Below the pieces are notes generated by a model. It did not search any database. It worked only from the letters and a program-made list of their open reading frames with translations, and was not told where the DNA came from. A DNA stretch of 64,000 nt from Prochlorococcus marinus XMU1405 (GTDB taxonomy: Bacteria; Cyanobacteriota; Cyanobacteriia; PCC-6307; Cyanobiaceae): assembly GCF_017696275.1 (NCBI RefSeq), contig NZ_JAAORF010000003.1, forward strand, positions 496,001 to 560,000, in the 5' to 3' direction. Of this stretch, positions 17,480-27,101 are shown piece by piece; positions within the stretch are counted from its first letter, which is position 1; the number at the start of each line of letters is the position of its first letter. The position numbers and the translations under genes were made by a program.

Positions 17480-18110
17480 TCTTGGAATCATCACTTGAAT
17501 CGATACTAACAACAAGTGAAGCATTAGTGTTGGAAGAAGGTATATCCATAATTTTGACAGTTTCTTTAGGCTCTTCAATAACTTGATTTTCTTCAGTACT
17601 TTCATCAACTGCACAAGCTTCAAGAGCCTCTCGAAGTAGTGAATCAAAAGTTGCTCCAGGCAATCTATGTCTTGCAACCTCCAGAAAAGTTCTAGGTAAC
17701 GATTCAGATGCAGCATCTCGTAAAGCAGGATTATTCTTTCTATGTTCTTGTTCTTCTTCTATTGATTTAATAAACCTCAGTGTGACATCTCGTTTGGTAG
17801 AAGCTTTTATCAGCGTATCGGTTTCCGGATTACTAACATTAGGTTCATTTTCAAGATCACTAAGTCTTTTTTCCAAACTATTTAAAACTTCATTAGCTTC
17901 TTTACTAATATGCGCTAATTGACCATCGGACAAATTAGGTAAATCAGCGACAAAAACTTTCCCATGATCTCTTAGTGTCAAGAAAGTTGGCCTTGGGCCT
18001 TGAGCCTGTCTACCAATTGATTCGGAATTATTACCTATTGGTCTTTTTGGAGGTGTAGGACCAGCTGAACTACGTCTACGTGTAATTCTTTGATTATTTG
18101 CAAAGGGCAT
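17466..18110 (-). CDS. Conserved hypothetical protein, largely cyanobacterial
   Basis: Not recognised as a named family. The 214-residue protein has a basic, proline-rich N-terminus (RRRSSAGPTPPKRP), then a core of about residues 40-170 with TFLTLRDHGKVFVADLPNLSDGQLAHI and a charged helical coil EANEVLNSLEKRLSDLENE, and an acidic serine-rich tail (SIDSSDDSKNDSI). The N-terminal arginine cluster could bind nucleic acid; this is only a composition-based thought. No membrane segment. Its end overlaps the small four-cysteine gene, so both are probably one transcript. Coding is well supported by length and codon use. Confidence 0.75.
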   Translation of the reverse strand: MPFANNQRITRRRSSAGPTPPKRPIGNNSESIGRQAQGPRPTFLTLRDHGKVFVADLPNLSDGQLAHISKEANEVLNSLEKRLSDLENEPNVSNPETDTLIKASTKRDVTLRFIKSIEEEQEHRKNNPALRDAASESLPRTFLEVARHRLPGATFDSLLREALEACAVDESTEENQVIEEPKETVKIMDIPSSNTNASLVVSIDSSDDSKNDSI

Positions 18111-18242
18111 TGAATAAAGGTTAAATCTTAATACTTAAACTTCCGATATAATTCGGCGGTAATTTTATTATATTACACCTAACTTTTTCATTTGGGTATA
18201 AAAAATAATTTTTTAAAACTCCTTTAAAAAAGGTAAAAAAAT

Positions 18243-19286
18243 TTAAGTTAAAATTTCTGGCAAAAATTTACTAATTGTTGAATCAGTTTTTCTAACTATC
18301 TTTCCAATTTCCCAACTATCTATATCATGATCTTTACAGATACTTAATATCGCTTCCTTAAATTGTTTATCAATAATTAAACAAAATCCCACTCCAAGAT
18401 TGAAAGTATTCCAAAAATCTTTTTCGGGAATAGATCCTTTCTCTTGAAGGAATTTAAATAAAGTAGGTATTTGCCATGAACTGGTATCGATATAAGGAAT
18501 AAAATCAGAAGGAATACATCTTGGTAAATTTTCTGGAATTCCTCCTCCAGTGATATGAGACATTGCTTTAATTTCTATATCTTCAGATAACATTTGGTTA
18601 ATCACATTATTGTAAATTTTTGTAGGTTTCAATAACTCATCATAAAAATTTAAGTGAGAAACTTTTTCAAATTCTTTATCTATTTGATTATTGTTTTGAA
18701 TAATTTTTCTTACTAAACTAAAGCCGTTACTATGAACTCCATTACTTTTTAAAGCAATTATTAAGTCATTTTCAGAGACTTTTTTACCATTAATAAGCTT
18801 ATCCTCATCAACTATTCCAACACAAAATCCTGCAAGATCATACTTATTTTTTGAATAAAATCCAGGCATTTCAGCAGTTTCTCCTCCGAGTAATGAACAG
18901 TTATTTTCTCCGCATCCATGTGAAATTCCCTGAACAACCCTCAATAATTGTTTCTTATCAAGCTTACCGGTAGCAATATAATCCAGAAAAAATAAAGGTT
19001 TTGCACCACTAGTAATGATATCGTTCATGCACATAGCAACTAAATCAATACCAACCTCAAAATGAAAGTTTTTACTTTGTGCTAATTCTAATTTTGTTCC
19101 AACACCATCAGTCCCTGAAACAAGAACCGGTTTTTTAAAACTATCGATAGGAATTCTAAACAAACCTCCGAACCCGCCAATACCCTCAATCACATTAGAT
19201 GTATGAGTTCCTTCAACTGCCTGTTTAATTTCGGAAACAAATTCTCGCCCAGCTTCTATATCAACACCTGATGTTTTGTAATCCAT
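18243..19286 (-). CDS. purM: Phosphoribosylformylglycinamidine cyclo-ligase
   Basis: PurM closes the imidazole ring to form aminoimidazole ribotide in purine synthesis, using ATP. The 347-residue length is standard. The protein opens DYKTSGVDIEAGREFV and has VSGTDGVGTKLELAQ, DLVAMCMNDIITSGAKPLFFLDYIATG, the GGETAEMPGFY motif and HITGGGIPENLPR. It is divergent from panC-cmk across a 98-nt gap that must hold both promoters. Nothing unusual seen. Confidence 0.98.
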   Translation of the reverse strand: MDYKTSGVDIEAGREFVSEIKQAVEGTHTSNVIEGIGGFGGLFRIPIDSFKKPVLVSGTDGVGTKLELAQSKNFHFEVGIDLVAMCMNDIITSGAKPLFFLDYIATGKLDKKQLLRVVQGISHGCGENNCSLLGGETAEMPGFYSKNKYDLAGFCVGIVDEDKLINGKKVSENDLIIALKSNGVHSNGFSLVRKIIQNNNQIDKEFEKVSHLNFYDELLKPTKIYNNVINQMLSEDIEIKAMSHITGGGIPENLPRCIPSDFIPYIDTSSWQIPTLFKFLQEKGSIPEKDFWNTFNLGVGFCLIIDKQFKEAILSICKDHDIDSWEIGKIVRKTDSTISKFLPEILT

Positions 19287-19384
19287 GAAATAAAAATGAT
19301 AGACTTTCCCTATATAGATATTCCTCCTAAGATTGTTTTTGTCCAGTAATTATTTATCAAATAGATTTATTTTTTAAAAACAAA

Positions 19385-20917
19385 GTGAAGAAAGTAATCA
19401 TTAGGAAAACTGAAGAAATAAAAAATTGGAGGAGAAATATAAATAGTGAAATTAACTTCATTCCAACAATGGGTAATCTTCATGATGGTCATATTAAACT
19501 TATATCAACAGCAAAAAATGACAATTCTAATGTTAATTTAGTAAGTATTTTTATTAATCCACTTCAATTTGATAACAAGTTAGATTTAGAGAATTACCCT
19601 AAAACAGTTGATAATGATATAAAAATCTCCTTTTCAAATGGCGCAGATGCTATCTTCATCCCAAGTAATGAAGATATATATCCACCGAATAATAAAAATA
19701 TTAAATTCCTAAAAGCTCCAAAAGAATTATCTTCTGCATTATGTGGATTAAATCGAATTGGACATTTTGATGGCGTTTGTACAGTAGTTTATAGATTACT
19801 TAATCTCATCAAGCCAAAAAATCTTTACTTAGGAGAAAAAGATTGGCAACAACTTTTAATTTTAAAAAATCTTGTTCTTAGAATGAAATTAAATGTTACT
19901 ATTAAATCCATTCCTACACAAAGAGATTTTGATGGAATTCCTTTAAGTTCACGTAATGTACATTTATCAAAAAAAGAAAGAAAATTGATTAAGTTTTTTT
20001 CAAGTGAGTTATTAGAAGCAAAAAAAAATTTTCAACAAGATAAAAAGATCCATTTAAACCAAATAATTAAGAAGCTATCAGCAAAAAAAATTTCAATTGA
20101 ATATTTAGAACATTTACACCCTTATACACTCCAAAAAGCAAGACTTGAGGATAATATTTCGTTATTGGCTGGTGCGATAAGATGTGGAGAGACAAGATTA
20201 ATTGATCACGTTTTTCTAATGAAAAGAAGGCCGATTATTGCAATTGATGGTCCTGCAGGTTCAGGTAAAAGTACTGTAACAAAGTTAATAGCGAAGAAAC
20301 TTAAACTTTTATATTTAGATACTGGCGCAATGTATAGGGCATTGAGTTGGCTTATGATAAAAGAAAGTATTAACTATAAAAAAGAAAAAAATTTACAGAA
20401 TATTCTTAAAGGTATATCTATAGTTTTCAAGTCGAATACAAATTCACATCAGGATGTTTATGTTAATAACTACTGTGTTACTGAAGAAATTAGATCGCAA
20501 AAGATAAGTTCCATCGTTTCTAAAATTTCCTCAATAAAAGAAGTAAGAGAATTCTTAGTAGAAGAACAAAGAAAAATTGGAGAATCAGGCGGACTTGTAG
20601 CTGAGGGAAGAGATATAGGAACTACTGTTTTTCCTCATGCAGAACTTAAAATATTTTTAACTGCTAGCATCGATGAAAGAGCAAAAAGAAGAAAATCTGA
20701 TAAAAATAGTAAAGACTCACAAGAAATAGACCTTCATACATTAAAAGAACTTATAAAGAAAAGAGATTTTGAAGATTCCAATAGGGAAATTTCGCCTCTA
20801 ATTAAGGCGAATGATGCAATAGAAATTATTACCGACGGATATACAATTTATGAGGTAGTGGATAAAATTATTGACCTTTACAATGACAAGATTCCTAAAG
20901 AGACTGAGATCAAATAA
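19385..20917 (+). CDS. panC/cmk: Bifunctional pantoate-beta-alanine ligase / cytidylate kinase
   Basis: Two enzymes are fused in 510 residues. Residues 1 to about 278 are PanC, which joins pantoate and beta-alanine for coenzyme A; the motif PTMGNLHDGHIKLI and LGEKDWQQL are visible. From about 280 the cytidylate kinase begins (IAIDGPAGSGKSTVTKLIA, YLDTGAMYRAL, GRDIGTTVFPHA), phosphorylating CMP/dCMP. The fusion is known in cyanobacteria. The start is GTG at 19385; no in-frame ATG fits ahead of the conserved PanC N-terminus. The convergent phosphatase stop is 2 nt away. Confidence 0.96.
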   Translation: MKKVIIRKTEEIKNWRRNINSEINFIPTMGNLHDGHIKLISTAKNDNSNVNLVSIFINPLQFDNKLDLENYPKTVDNDIKISFSNGADAIFIPSNEDIYPPNNKNIKFLKAPKELSSALCGLNRIGHFDGVCTVVYRLLNLIKPKNLYLGEKDWQQLLILKNLVLRMKLNVTIKSIPTQRDFDGIPLSSRNVHLSKKERKLIKFFSSELLEAKKNFQQDKKIHLNQIIKKLSAKKISIEYLEHLHPYTLQKARLEDNISLLAGAIRCGETRLIDHVFLMKRRPIIAIDGPAGSGKSTVTKLIAKKLKLLYLDTGAMYRALSWLMIKESINYKKEKNLQNILKGISIVFKSNTNSHQDVYVNNYCVTEEIRSQKISSIVSKISSIKEVREFLVEEQRKIGESGGLVAEGRDIGTTVFPHAELKIFLTASIDERAKRRKSDKNSKDSQEIDLHTLKELIKKRDFEDSNREISPLIKANDAIEIITDGYTIYEVVDKIIDLYNDKIPKETEIK

Positions 20918-20919
20918 AT

Positions 20920-21393
20920 TTAAGAAATACTTTCCAAAAAACCTTTTACAGAGTCTTCTAGAATATCAAGGACATAATCAAAGCCCTCATCACCTCCAAA
21001 ATATGGATCAGGAACTTCTTGCTCATTAAAAACTGATCTAAAATCTTGTATTTTTTTTATTGCTGCAAAACCAGTTGAAGCTGTTCTATTTTTAAGATCT
21101 TGAATATTTTTAAAATTTGAATCGTCCATCGCAAGAATATAGTTAAATTCGTCAAAATCTTTGCTAGTAATTTGACGAGCCTTGCTTAAGATATTTATAT
21201 CTCTTCTTTCTGCCGCAATTCTCATCCTAGAGTCAGCTTTTTTCCCAATATGCCAACTCCCAGTTCCAGCAGAATCAACAATAAAGGCATCGGTTAATCC
21301 CTTCTTTTCAAGTAGTCGTATAAAGATAGCTTCTGCTGCAGGAGACCTGCAAATATTTCCCAAACATACAAAAAGAACAGAAATTTTATTCAT
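20920..21393 (-). CDS. Low-molecular-weight protein tyrosine phosphatase
   Basis: The 157-residue protein has the full LMW-PTP signature: VLFVCLGNICRSPAAEAIF at the N-terminus with the CX5R loop (Cys10, Arg16), and the general-acid segment VPDPYFGG near residue 127. It should dephosphorylate tyrosine residues in the cytosol. No Wzc-type kinase or exopolysaccharide cluster is present nearby, so the target is unknown. It is followed after 32 nt, on the upstream side, by pebB, but there is no functional link visible. Confidence 0.94.
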   Translation of the reverse strand: MNKISVLFVCLGNICRSPAAEAIFIRLLEKKGLTDAFIVDSAGTGSWHIGKKADSRMRIAAERRDINILSKARQITSKDFDEFNYILAMDDSNFKNIQDLKNRTASTGFAAIKKIQDFRSVFNEQEVPDPYFGGDEGFDYVLDILEDSVKGFLESIS

Positions 21394-21425
21394 ATGATTT
21401 CAAATTCCAGTTGATTATAAGACTT

Positions 21426-22187
21426 TTAAGTAGTAAATAAAACTTCTTCAATTAAAGATTCAGTAAATTCTTTACCAAACAAACTCGACAACATTGGCCT
21501 TGCTGGATCGTTATCTCTTCTATAATCCAAATAATTATTTTGACCGTTTATTAATTCTTTTTGCAGTTCAATATTGACTTCTTTGCTTTCGAAAAGAATT
21601 TCCAAATACAAATCAAGATATTCCTTAAATGAGTTATAAAGCTGATTAGTAATTAAAAAATCACTTCTTTCTTCTTTTGGTAATTTTGACCATATTACTC
21701 CTGGAGAAAAAAATCTAGCTACATCCGCAGACATTTTTTCAGCTAATGGGAGTGATGAATGACAATGATTTTTGAGTTTTATAAGTTTTTCTAATAACTC
21801 ATTATTGTATTGATTTTGTATTTTTAATGAAGGCTGAAAATCTAACACTATTAAATAACTATTAGGTAGAGAAACAAAATCTACTCCAAAAAATGGGACG
21901 TTATAAATAGTATTAGGAATAATTAAAAAATTTAAAACAGAATAATTTGGACTATTTATACAAACTGCCCTTGCGAATTGAATTCTTTTTTTATGCGTTA
22001 CACCCCAAGTAGATAGATTCACATTTTTTTTTGATTTTTTTGAACCATAAGTTGAATCTTTATAAGAATATTCCGAGGGTATTTTTTTTTCTAAACAGTT
22101 ATATTTACTTAAATTATTTGTTAAATATTTTAAGAAATTATGCCATCTCCAATCTGGCCTATAAAAAATAGTATCTTCTATTAACAT
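21426..22187 (-). CDS. pebB: Phycoerythrobilin:ferredoxin oxidoreductase
   Basis: PebB reduces 15,16-dihydrobiliverdin to phycoerythrobilin with electrons from ferredoxin. The 253-residue protein is of the ferredoxin-dependent bilin reductase family ([34 protein letters not shown], and the terminal [15 protein letters not shown]). The [10 protein letters not shown] signature near the C-terminus is typical of this family. The PebB rather than PebA call rests on gene order ho1-pebA-pebB and length. Its ATG abuts the pebA stop without a spacer, so translation is probably coupled and intermediates may be channelled (known for PebA/PebB). Confidence 0.93.
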   Translation of the reverse strand: MLIEDTIFYRPDWRWHNFLKYLTNNLSKYNCLEKKIPSEYSYKDSTYGSKKSKKNVNLSTWGVTHKKRIQFARAVCINSPNYSVLNFLIIPNTIYNVPFFGVDFVSLPNSYLIVLDFQPSLKIQNQYNNELLEKLIKLKNHCHSSLPLAEKMSADVARFFSPGVIWSKLPKEERSDFLITNQLYNSFKEYLDLYLEILFESKEVNIELQKELINGQNNYLDYRRDNDPARPMLSSLFGKEFTESLIEEVLFTT

Positions 22188-22904
22188 TCAATGAATAATC
22201 TCATTATTTAATGTAAATAGAAATTTATTGATAAATTTTTTTGTCCATTTTTCTCCAAAAAAAGATTTAAACAATTTATCTGCAGGGTCTTTTTCAAAAC
22301 TGTACTTATCATATTTAATTTGATTAATCTTTATTTCTTCTGCATTTAAAAATTGATTAACATGATTCGATTTATAAATGTTCAAATAATTATTTACAAA
22401 TGAATGGAATATATTATTTAAATCTCTATCAAGATTTAATTTATTTCCTCTACATATAATCACCCATGGGGAAAAATACTTTTTTGAATCATATATATTC
22501 TTCATTTTATTATTATCAAATGCAGAATATTTTTCCTTAATAATACCTAAACTTGAACAATATTTTTCAAGATATTTGCTTTCTTGAATTAAAGGTTGAT
22601 AATCAAGTATTGCTAATAACTTTTGAGAAGTTCCAAACCATAAAATATCAGCTCCTAAAATAGGACATTCACTTTCAAAATTAGGATATGCGACAGTATT
22701 AAACACTTGCAGTTTTTTGCCACCATCTAATCTTGTTATTCGCCACTTTCTATATTCGGGAGATGAAAAAAGCCAATTTTTAATAATATATTTTGAGTCT
22801 TCGTTATGATGTTCTTTGAATTCACTAGATATTTGTACTTCATGTCCATTTAATTGATCAATATTGGTTTTAAGGAAATCAACTAATGAATCAAACATAA
22901 ACAT
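22188..22904 (-). CDS. pebA: 15,16-dihydrobiliverdin:ferredoxin oxidoreductase
   Basis: PebA carries out the first two-electron reduction of biliverdin IX-alpha. The 238-residue protein shows family pattern in [43 protein letters not shown] and the terminal [18 protein letters not shown]. It overlaps ho1 by one base (TAATG) and abuts pebB, so the three genes are one operon from heme to phycoerythrobilin. A high-light Prochlorococcus has no phycobilisome and only a reduced phycoerythrin, so the bilin use is interesting. Gene identity is firm; physiological use is not. Confidence 0.93.
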   Translation of the reverse strand: MFMFDSLVDFLKTNIDQLNGHEVQISSEFKEHHNEDSKYIIKNWLFSSPEYRKWRITRLDGGKKLQVFNTVAYPNFESECPILGADILWFGTSQKLLAILDYQPLIQESKYLEKYCSSLGIIKEKYSAFDNNKMKNIYDSKKYFSPWVIICRGNKLNLDRDLNNIFHSFVNNYLNIYKSNHVNQFLNAEEIKINQIKYDKYSFEKDPADKLFKSFFGEKWTKKFINKFLFTLNNEIIH

Positions 22905-23614
22905 TAGGTCTCGGTACTTCCTTTCCTAACTTTTTTTGTAATGTAATTGAATACAATCTTGCCTAAAACAGCAATCAAGTTACCTTCAAGCTCCTTAAAC
23001 ATTTTCATATTGTAAGTAAACGCTTGATTAGCTTCATCAATAATTTGATCAGCCGTCTTTTGATTTATTGGAAGTTGATTCAAAGTAAGGGAATATTCTT
23101 CCTTAAATTTCTTTTCATCAGCAATTAATTCAAACTCATAAAAATTTAAACCATCATTTCCCTGCAAATTTAATGCTTTTTTAGCGATCCTTTTCAAGAT
23201 TTGCCCCCCAGATAAATCTCCTATATAGCGCGTATAGTGATGACCAACTAAGAGCTCTGGTGAATTTTTTGCGACCTCTCGGATTCTTTCAACATATTCT
23301 TTTGCTGAGTGCGAAATATTAATTTCATTCTTCCAGTTTTCACCAAAATAAAATTTAAGATCATTTACAAGAGTTTCTTTCCTGAATAATGATTTAAAAC
23401 CTATAGGTTTTATGACGGGATGTTCCTCATTGACCAGTCTTTCAATTTCCTCTTCCATGGCTTCATAAACAAAATATAAATCACTAATTAATTTTCTATA
23501 AGATTTTTTTTCAACAACTCCTTTTAAAAAACAAGCCACAAAGCCAGTATTTTCTGCCATAGTGTGGGATTTTTTTGTCCCTTCTCTTAATTGTCCTGCA
23601 AGAGCAACTGCCAT
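22904..23614 (-). CDS. ho1: Heme oxygenase
   Basis: Heme oxygenase opens heme to biliverdin IX-alpha, releasing iron and CO, with ferredoxin as reductant. The 236-residue protein begins [28 protein letters not shown], with the proximal heme His in KKSHTMAE, and has the distal-helix signature [24 protein letters not shown] around residues 124-147. Length is the same as other cyanobacterial HO1. It is first in the ho1-pebA-pebB operon and overlaps pebA by one base. Confidence 0.97.
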   Translation of the reverse strand: MAVALAGQLREGTKKSHTMAENTGFVACFLKGVVEKKSYRKLISDLYFVYEAMEEEIERLVNEEHPVIKPIGFKSLFRKETLVNDLKFYFGENWKNEINISHSAKEYVERIREVAKNSPELLVGHHYTRYIGDLSGGQILKRIAKKALNLQGNDGLNFYEFELIADEKKFKEEYSLTLNQLPINQKTADQIIDEANQAFTYNMKMFKELEGNLIAVLGKIVFNYITKKVRKGSTET

Positions 23615-23671
23615 ATATTTTGAATTATTTTTGTTTCTGTGTTTAATCTACAAGAAAAATACATAAAACAG

Positions 23672-24100
23672 CTAATTTTTGTTACCAGCAGATGTTGTAG
23701 AGAATAGCTTATAAAGTTCTTTACAAACCAAAAACAGATTATCTTTTTGTTCCTTTTGCGGTAGATGAGTGCCAGTCATTTCCCAATCACCGACGGTAGC
23801 CACTCTCCATCTCTCGGAGGGAACAATCATACCTCGCATTATTATTCCCAACAATTTCGGGACTCTGTCATTACTATCATTTTCAATTCTTAACTGTAAG
23901 AGTATTGCTCTACATTCAATAAGAGGACTCCAACCAGGAAAATGAAACGCAAAATCAATAGTATCTTGCATAGATTCATTTGAATTGTCCCAGGGAGTAA
24001 AGTTTACGCTTGCATCTGGAAAATATTTCCGAAATAAAGCTGCAGTAGAAGCAATTTTATTAGCTATCTCAACATTACTTGCATTTGAACTCGCATTCAT
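23672..24100 (-). CDS. Conserved cyanobacterial hypothetical protein
   Basis: No named function recognised. The 142-residue soluble protein has a compact core: RKYFPDASVNFTPWDNS, then TIDFAFHFPGWSPLIECRAILLQLRIE, LLGIIMRGMIVPSERWRVATVGDWEMTGTHLPQ. The density of aromatic and small residues is that of a folded domain and I recall cyanobacterial proteins like it under a DUF number that I cannot fix with confidence. It lies 57 nt upstream of ho1 on the same strand and may belong to the same transcript. Confidence 0.7.
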   Translation of the reverse strand: MNASSNASNVEIANKIASTAALFRKYFPDASVNFTPWDNSNESMQDTIDFAFHFPGWSPLIECRAILLQLRIENDSNDRVPKLLGIIMRGMIVPSERWRVATVGDWEMTGTHLPQKEQKDNLFLVCKELYKLFSTTSAGNKN

Positions 24101-24311
24101 AAAAAGCTGAGTATTTTTTTGAAAATGACATAATTTGCTTTAACTTGCTTATTAACTACTTTTTCTTTTAATAAAGATGTTGAAATGCTGATCAATAAAG
24201 TATTCTCTATTCACATTTGACTAATAAATTTCTAGGTTTTAAAGAAAATAACTCATCGCAAATTAAAATACTTATGAGCTTCAAAGAGTTATCTTTTATT
24301 AATTCAATGCT

Positions 24312-25736
24312 ATGCCAAAATTTGAAAAATTAACTTTACCTAGTGAAGGCGAGATAATAACTTTTAATCAAGGTAAACCTAATGTTCCTAATAATCCAAT
24401 TGTCCCTTTTATTAGGGGTGATGGTACTGGAGTTGATATTTGGCCTGCTACTCAAATCGTTCTTGATTCAGCGATTAAAAAAAGCTATGGAGATGAAAGA
24501 AAAATTAATTGGTTTAAAGTCTATGCAGGAGATGAAGCTTGTGAACTTTATGGAACATATAACTATCTCCCTCAAGATACTATTGAGGCAATCAGACACT
24601 TTGGCGTAGCTATCAAAGGTCCTTTAACGACTCCCATCGGCGGAGGTATTAGATCTCTTAATGTTGCATTAAGACAAATCTTTGATTTATATAGTTGTGT
24701 TAGACCATGCAGATATTATTCAGGGACTCCAAGCCCTCACAAAAATCCCCAAAATCTGGACGTTATTGTTTATAGAGAAAATACTGAAGATATCTACATG
24801 GGAATTGAATGGGAAGCCGAGGATAATAATTGTCTTGAATTAATTAATCACTTAAATAATGTTGTAATACCAAATAGTAAAAATTTAAAAAATAGATCCA
24901 TACCAAACGGATCAGGAATTGGAATAAAACCAGTAAGTAAATCTGGAAGCCAAAGGCATATTAGAAAGGCCATTGAACATGCTAAAAGATTATCAGGAGA
25001 TAAAAGGCATGTGACTCTTGTACATAAAGGGAATATTATGAAATATACCGAAGGTGCATTTAGAGATTGGGGTTATGAATTAGCAGTCAATGAATTTAGA
25101 GGAGATTGCATTACAGAAAGAGAAAGCTGGATTTTAGATAATATTCATAAAAATCCAGAAATTACAATTGAAAATAATGCCCGAAAAATCGAACCAGGTT
25201 TTGACAAGCTTACAAATAACAAAAAAGCATTCATTTGCGAAGAAATTAAAGAAGTAATTGCATCAATTTCAAATTCGCATGGAGACGGAAAATGGAGAGA
25301 ACTTATTCTTGTTGATGATCGGATAGCTGATAGTATATTTCAACAAATTCAAACTAGACCTCAAGAATATTCAATTCTTGCAACCTTAAACCTCAACGGA
25401 GACTATGTTTCTGATGCAGCTGCAGCAATTGTTGGAGGCCTAGGTATGGCTCCTGGTGCAAATATTGGGGATAATGCAGCAATTTTCGAAGCTACGCACG
25501 GTACTGCGCCAAAACATGCAGGCTTAAATAAGATTAATCCAGGCTCAGTAATTCTTAGTGGTGTAATGATGCTTGAATATTTTGGTTGGGATGAAGCAGC
25601 TAACCTAATTACAGATGGTTTAAGCAAGGCAATAGAGCAAAAAAAAGTCACCTATGATCTAGCACGCTTAATGGAACCTAAAGTAGAACCTTTGTCTTGC
25701 AGTAGTTTTGCTGAAGAAATTATCTCAAATTTCTAA
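24312..25736 (+). CDS. icd: NADP-dependent isocitrate dehydrogenase
   Basis: Icd oxidatively decarboxylates isocitrate to 2-oxoglutarate, the carbon skeleton for ammonia assimilation and a nitrogen-status signal in cyanobacteria. The 474-residue protein has FIRGDGTGVDIWPA, GPLTTPIGGGIRSLNVALRQ, RENTEDIYMGIEW, HKGNIMKYTEGAF, LNGDYVSDAAAAIVGGLGMAPGANIG and ATHGTAPKHAG. It is longer than the E. coli enzyme (416), with an added segment around residues 250-310 that is usual in cyanobacteria. The 211-nt upstream gap is the likely site of NtcA-type control, but I could not identify a GTA-N8-TAC box there with confidence. Confidence 0.96.
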   Translation: MPKFEKLTLPSEGEIITFNQGKPNVPNNPIVPFIRGDGTGVDIWPATQIVLDSAIKKSYGDERKINWFKVYAGDEACELYGTYNYLPQDTIEAIRHFGVAIKGPLTTPIGGGIRSLNVALRQIFDLYSCVRPCRYYSGTPSPHKNPQNLDVIVYRENTEDIYMGIEWEAEDNNCLELINHLNNVVIPNSKNLKNRSIPNGSGIGIKPVSKSGSQRHIRKAIEHAKRLSGDKRHVTLVHKGNIMKYTEGAFRDWGYELAVNEFRGDCITERESWILDNIHKNPEITIENNARKIEPGFDKLTNNKKAFICEEIKEVIASISNSHGDGKWRELILVDDRIADSIFQQIQTRPQEYSILATLNLNGDYVSDAAAAIVGGLGMAPGANIGDNAAIFEATHGTAPKHAGLNKINPGSVILSGVMMLEYFGWDEAANLITDGLSKAIEQKKVTYDLARLMEPKVEPLSCSSFAEEIISNF

Positions 25737-25747
25737 TTTTAGAAATT
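25728..25747. terminator. Short inverted repeat across two convergent stop codons
   Basis: AATTTCTAA (25728-25736) and TTAGAAATT (25739-25747) form a 9-bp stem with a TT loop. The icd stop codon is in the left arm and the stop of the convergent kinase gene is in the right arm. A T-rich run follows on the plus side. The stem is all weak pairs except one C-G, so bidirectional termination is only plausible. Confidence 0.4.
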
Positions 25748-27088
25748 AGTTTTATTTTCAAAAACCTTCCAAATATTCACCAGTGAATCTTTAGTGCCAA
25801 TGTTTCCAGGATGTGTAACAACAGGAAGTTTTTCGCCATTTTTTAGGTTGCAAGTCACCACTGAAATGCCCGTTAAAATCTGTCCTTCAAGATAAACATA
25901 ATCTGCATTAAGTCCATTACTAAGAATCAAATTTGTTGTTATTCCACCTTTTGAAATCAAATATCCTATTTCATACTTCAAATCTGCGACTAATTCAGCA
26001 ATAAAACAAGCGAGTAAATTATAAAAATTAAATAGTTCAGAAGAATCTAAAGACATAAATTGTCTTGAAGTAAACAAAACAGGAGTTTTTCCTTTCTCAA
26101 AAGAAAATCTAATTTCTTTTAAAAATTTATTTTTAAATAAATTCCTTCGCTTCTGATTATTATCTGATGAATAAATTTTAAAGAATTCAAAAACATCTAA
26201 TTCAACTGGATTGCAATTAGTTATCTCTAACAAATTATTCAATTGTATTGTTGAAAGTTCTACATAAGATCCAACAATTATCAGTCCTGGAAGAAAACTC
26301 TTTTCTTTATTTCTTATTCTTAAATTAGAGAAAAATATTTCACTCTGAGAGAAACTTTTTTTATCAGAAATTGAACTTACAAAACTTGCTGCAGTTCGAA
26401 AAAGGAATTTTTTTTGTTTAATTAATTTTTTAATTACTAAAGAAAATTTTTTTAGTTGAGAATAATTTTCTACATCTACAATTACATGTTTATTATTCTT
26501 CAAGTTGTTTATTTTTTTAAAAACAATATTATTTTCTTCATCATTTAGCATTTCAATATCTGACAAAAAAAGATTTTGAATATCTTCAAAATTTATTTGG
26601 GATTTACTCTGCTGAAATAAAAGATTCTTGACATTACTTGTCTCATATCCAAAAATTTTATCTTTTGCAAAAATTGTTTGACTTATAGGAGTTTTATCAA
26701 CAAAATGAGATCCATTAATTGTTAATCTTTTACCCTCTATGAAAGCTGGAATATGAAAAGTAGCATCAAAAGGACCTAAGCAACTATTTAGAGCAATTGG
26801 CTCTAAATAGTTATGTCCTCGAAGAGTAGAGTCTCCTCTACTTATAAAAATAATTTCTTCTTCATAGGCTTGAGAACTAATTACAGTCTTAAGATTTTTG
26901 CAAATTTCTTTTATTGTTAATTTCGCATCATTTTCCGATAGTGACCTTGTATTAGCCAAAATAAAAAATAAATTAGATTTAGATTCAAAACCTTTGACTA
27001 AAGTTGAGCAGTCCCACTTAAGCAGTAATAAGCAATCGTGAACAGTTTGAGAGCCTGTGGGATCATCATCTATTACGACAAATTTCAT
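25739..27088 (-). CDS. Four-carbon acid sugar kinase family protein (OtnK/DUF1537-like)
   Basis: The 449-residue protein starts VIDDDPTGSQTVHDCLLLL, the hallmark of the four-carbon acid sugar kinase family, and continues SRGDSTLRGHNYLEP and GPFDATFHIPAFIEGKRL. In the nucleotide half, GYLISKGGITTNLIL and GEKLPVVTHPGNIGTKDSLVNIW are conserved. Relatives phosphorylate tetronate-like sugar acids in catabolism, but the usual partner aldolase and dehydrogenase are absent here, so the substrate is open. It is two genes downstream of a mutarotase-like gene on the same strand (13-nt gap), suggesting sugar-related work. Confidence 0.87.
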   Translation of the reverse strand: MKFVVIDDDPTGSQTVHDCLLLLKWDCSTLVKGFESKSNLFFILANTRSLSENDAKLTIKEICKNLKTVISSQAYEEEIIFISRGDSTLRGHNYLEPIALNSCLGPFDATFHIPAFIEGKRLTINGSHFVDKTPISQTIFAKDKIFGYETSNVKNLLFQQSKSQINFEDIQNLFLSDIEMLNDEENNIVFKKINNLKNNKHVIVDVENYSQLKKFSLVIKKLIKQKKFLFRTAASFVSSISDKKSFSQSEIFFSNLRIRNKEKSFLPGLIIVGSYVELSTIQLNNLLEITNCNPVELDVFEFFKIYSSDNNQKRRNLFKNKFLKEIRFSFEKGKTPVLFTSRQFMSLDSSELFNFYNLLACFIAELVADLKYEIGYLISKGGITTNLILSNGLNADYVYLEGQILTGISVVTCNLKNGEKLPVVTHPGNIGTKDSLVNIWKVFENKTNF

Positions 27089-27101
27089 AAGTATTGCAAA
27101 A

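Noticed and set aside
17480-17716. Longer upstream reading of the four-cysteine small gene's frame (to 17716)
   Set aside because: The extension lies wholly inside the well-supported gene 17466-18110 in another frame and is Leu/Lys-rich low-complexity translation; the ATG at 17479 is the better start.
24101-24311. Possible NtcA box upstream of icd
   Set aside because: I looked for GTA-N8-TAC with a -10 box at the right distance and found no convincing match by eye.
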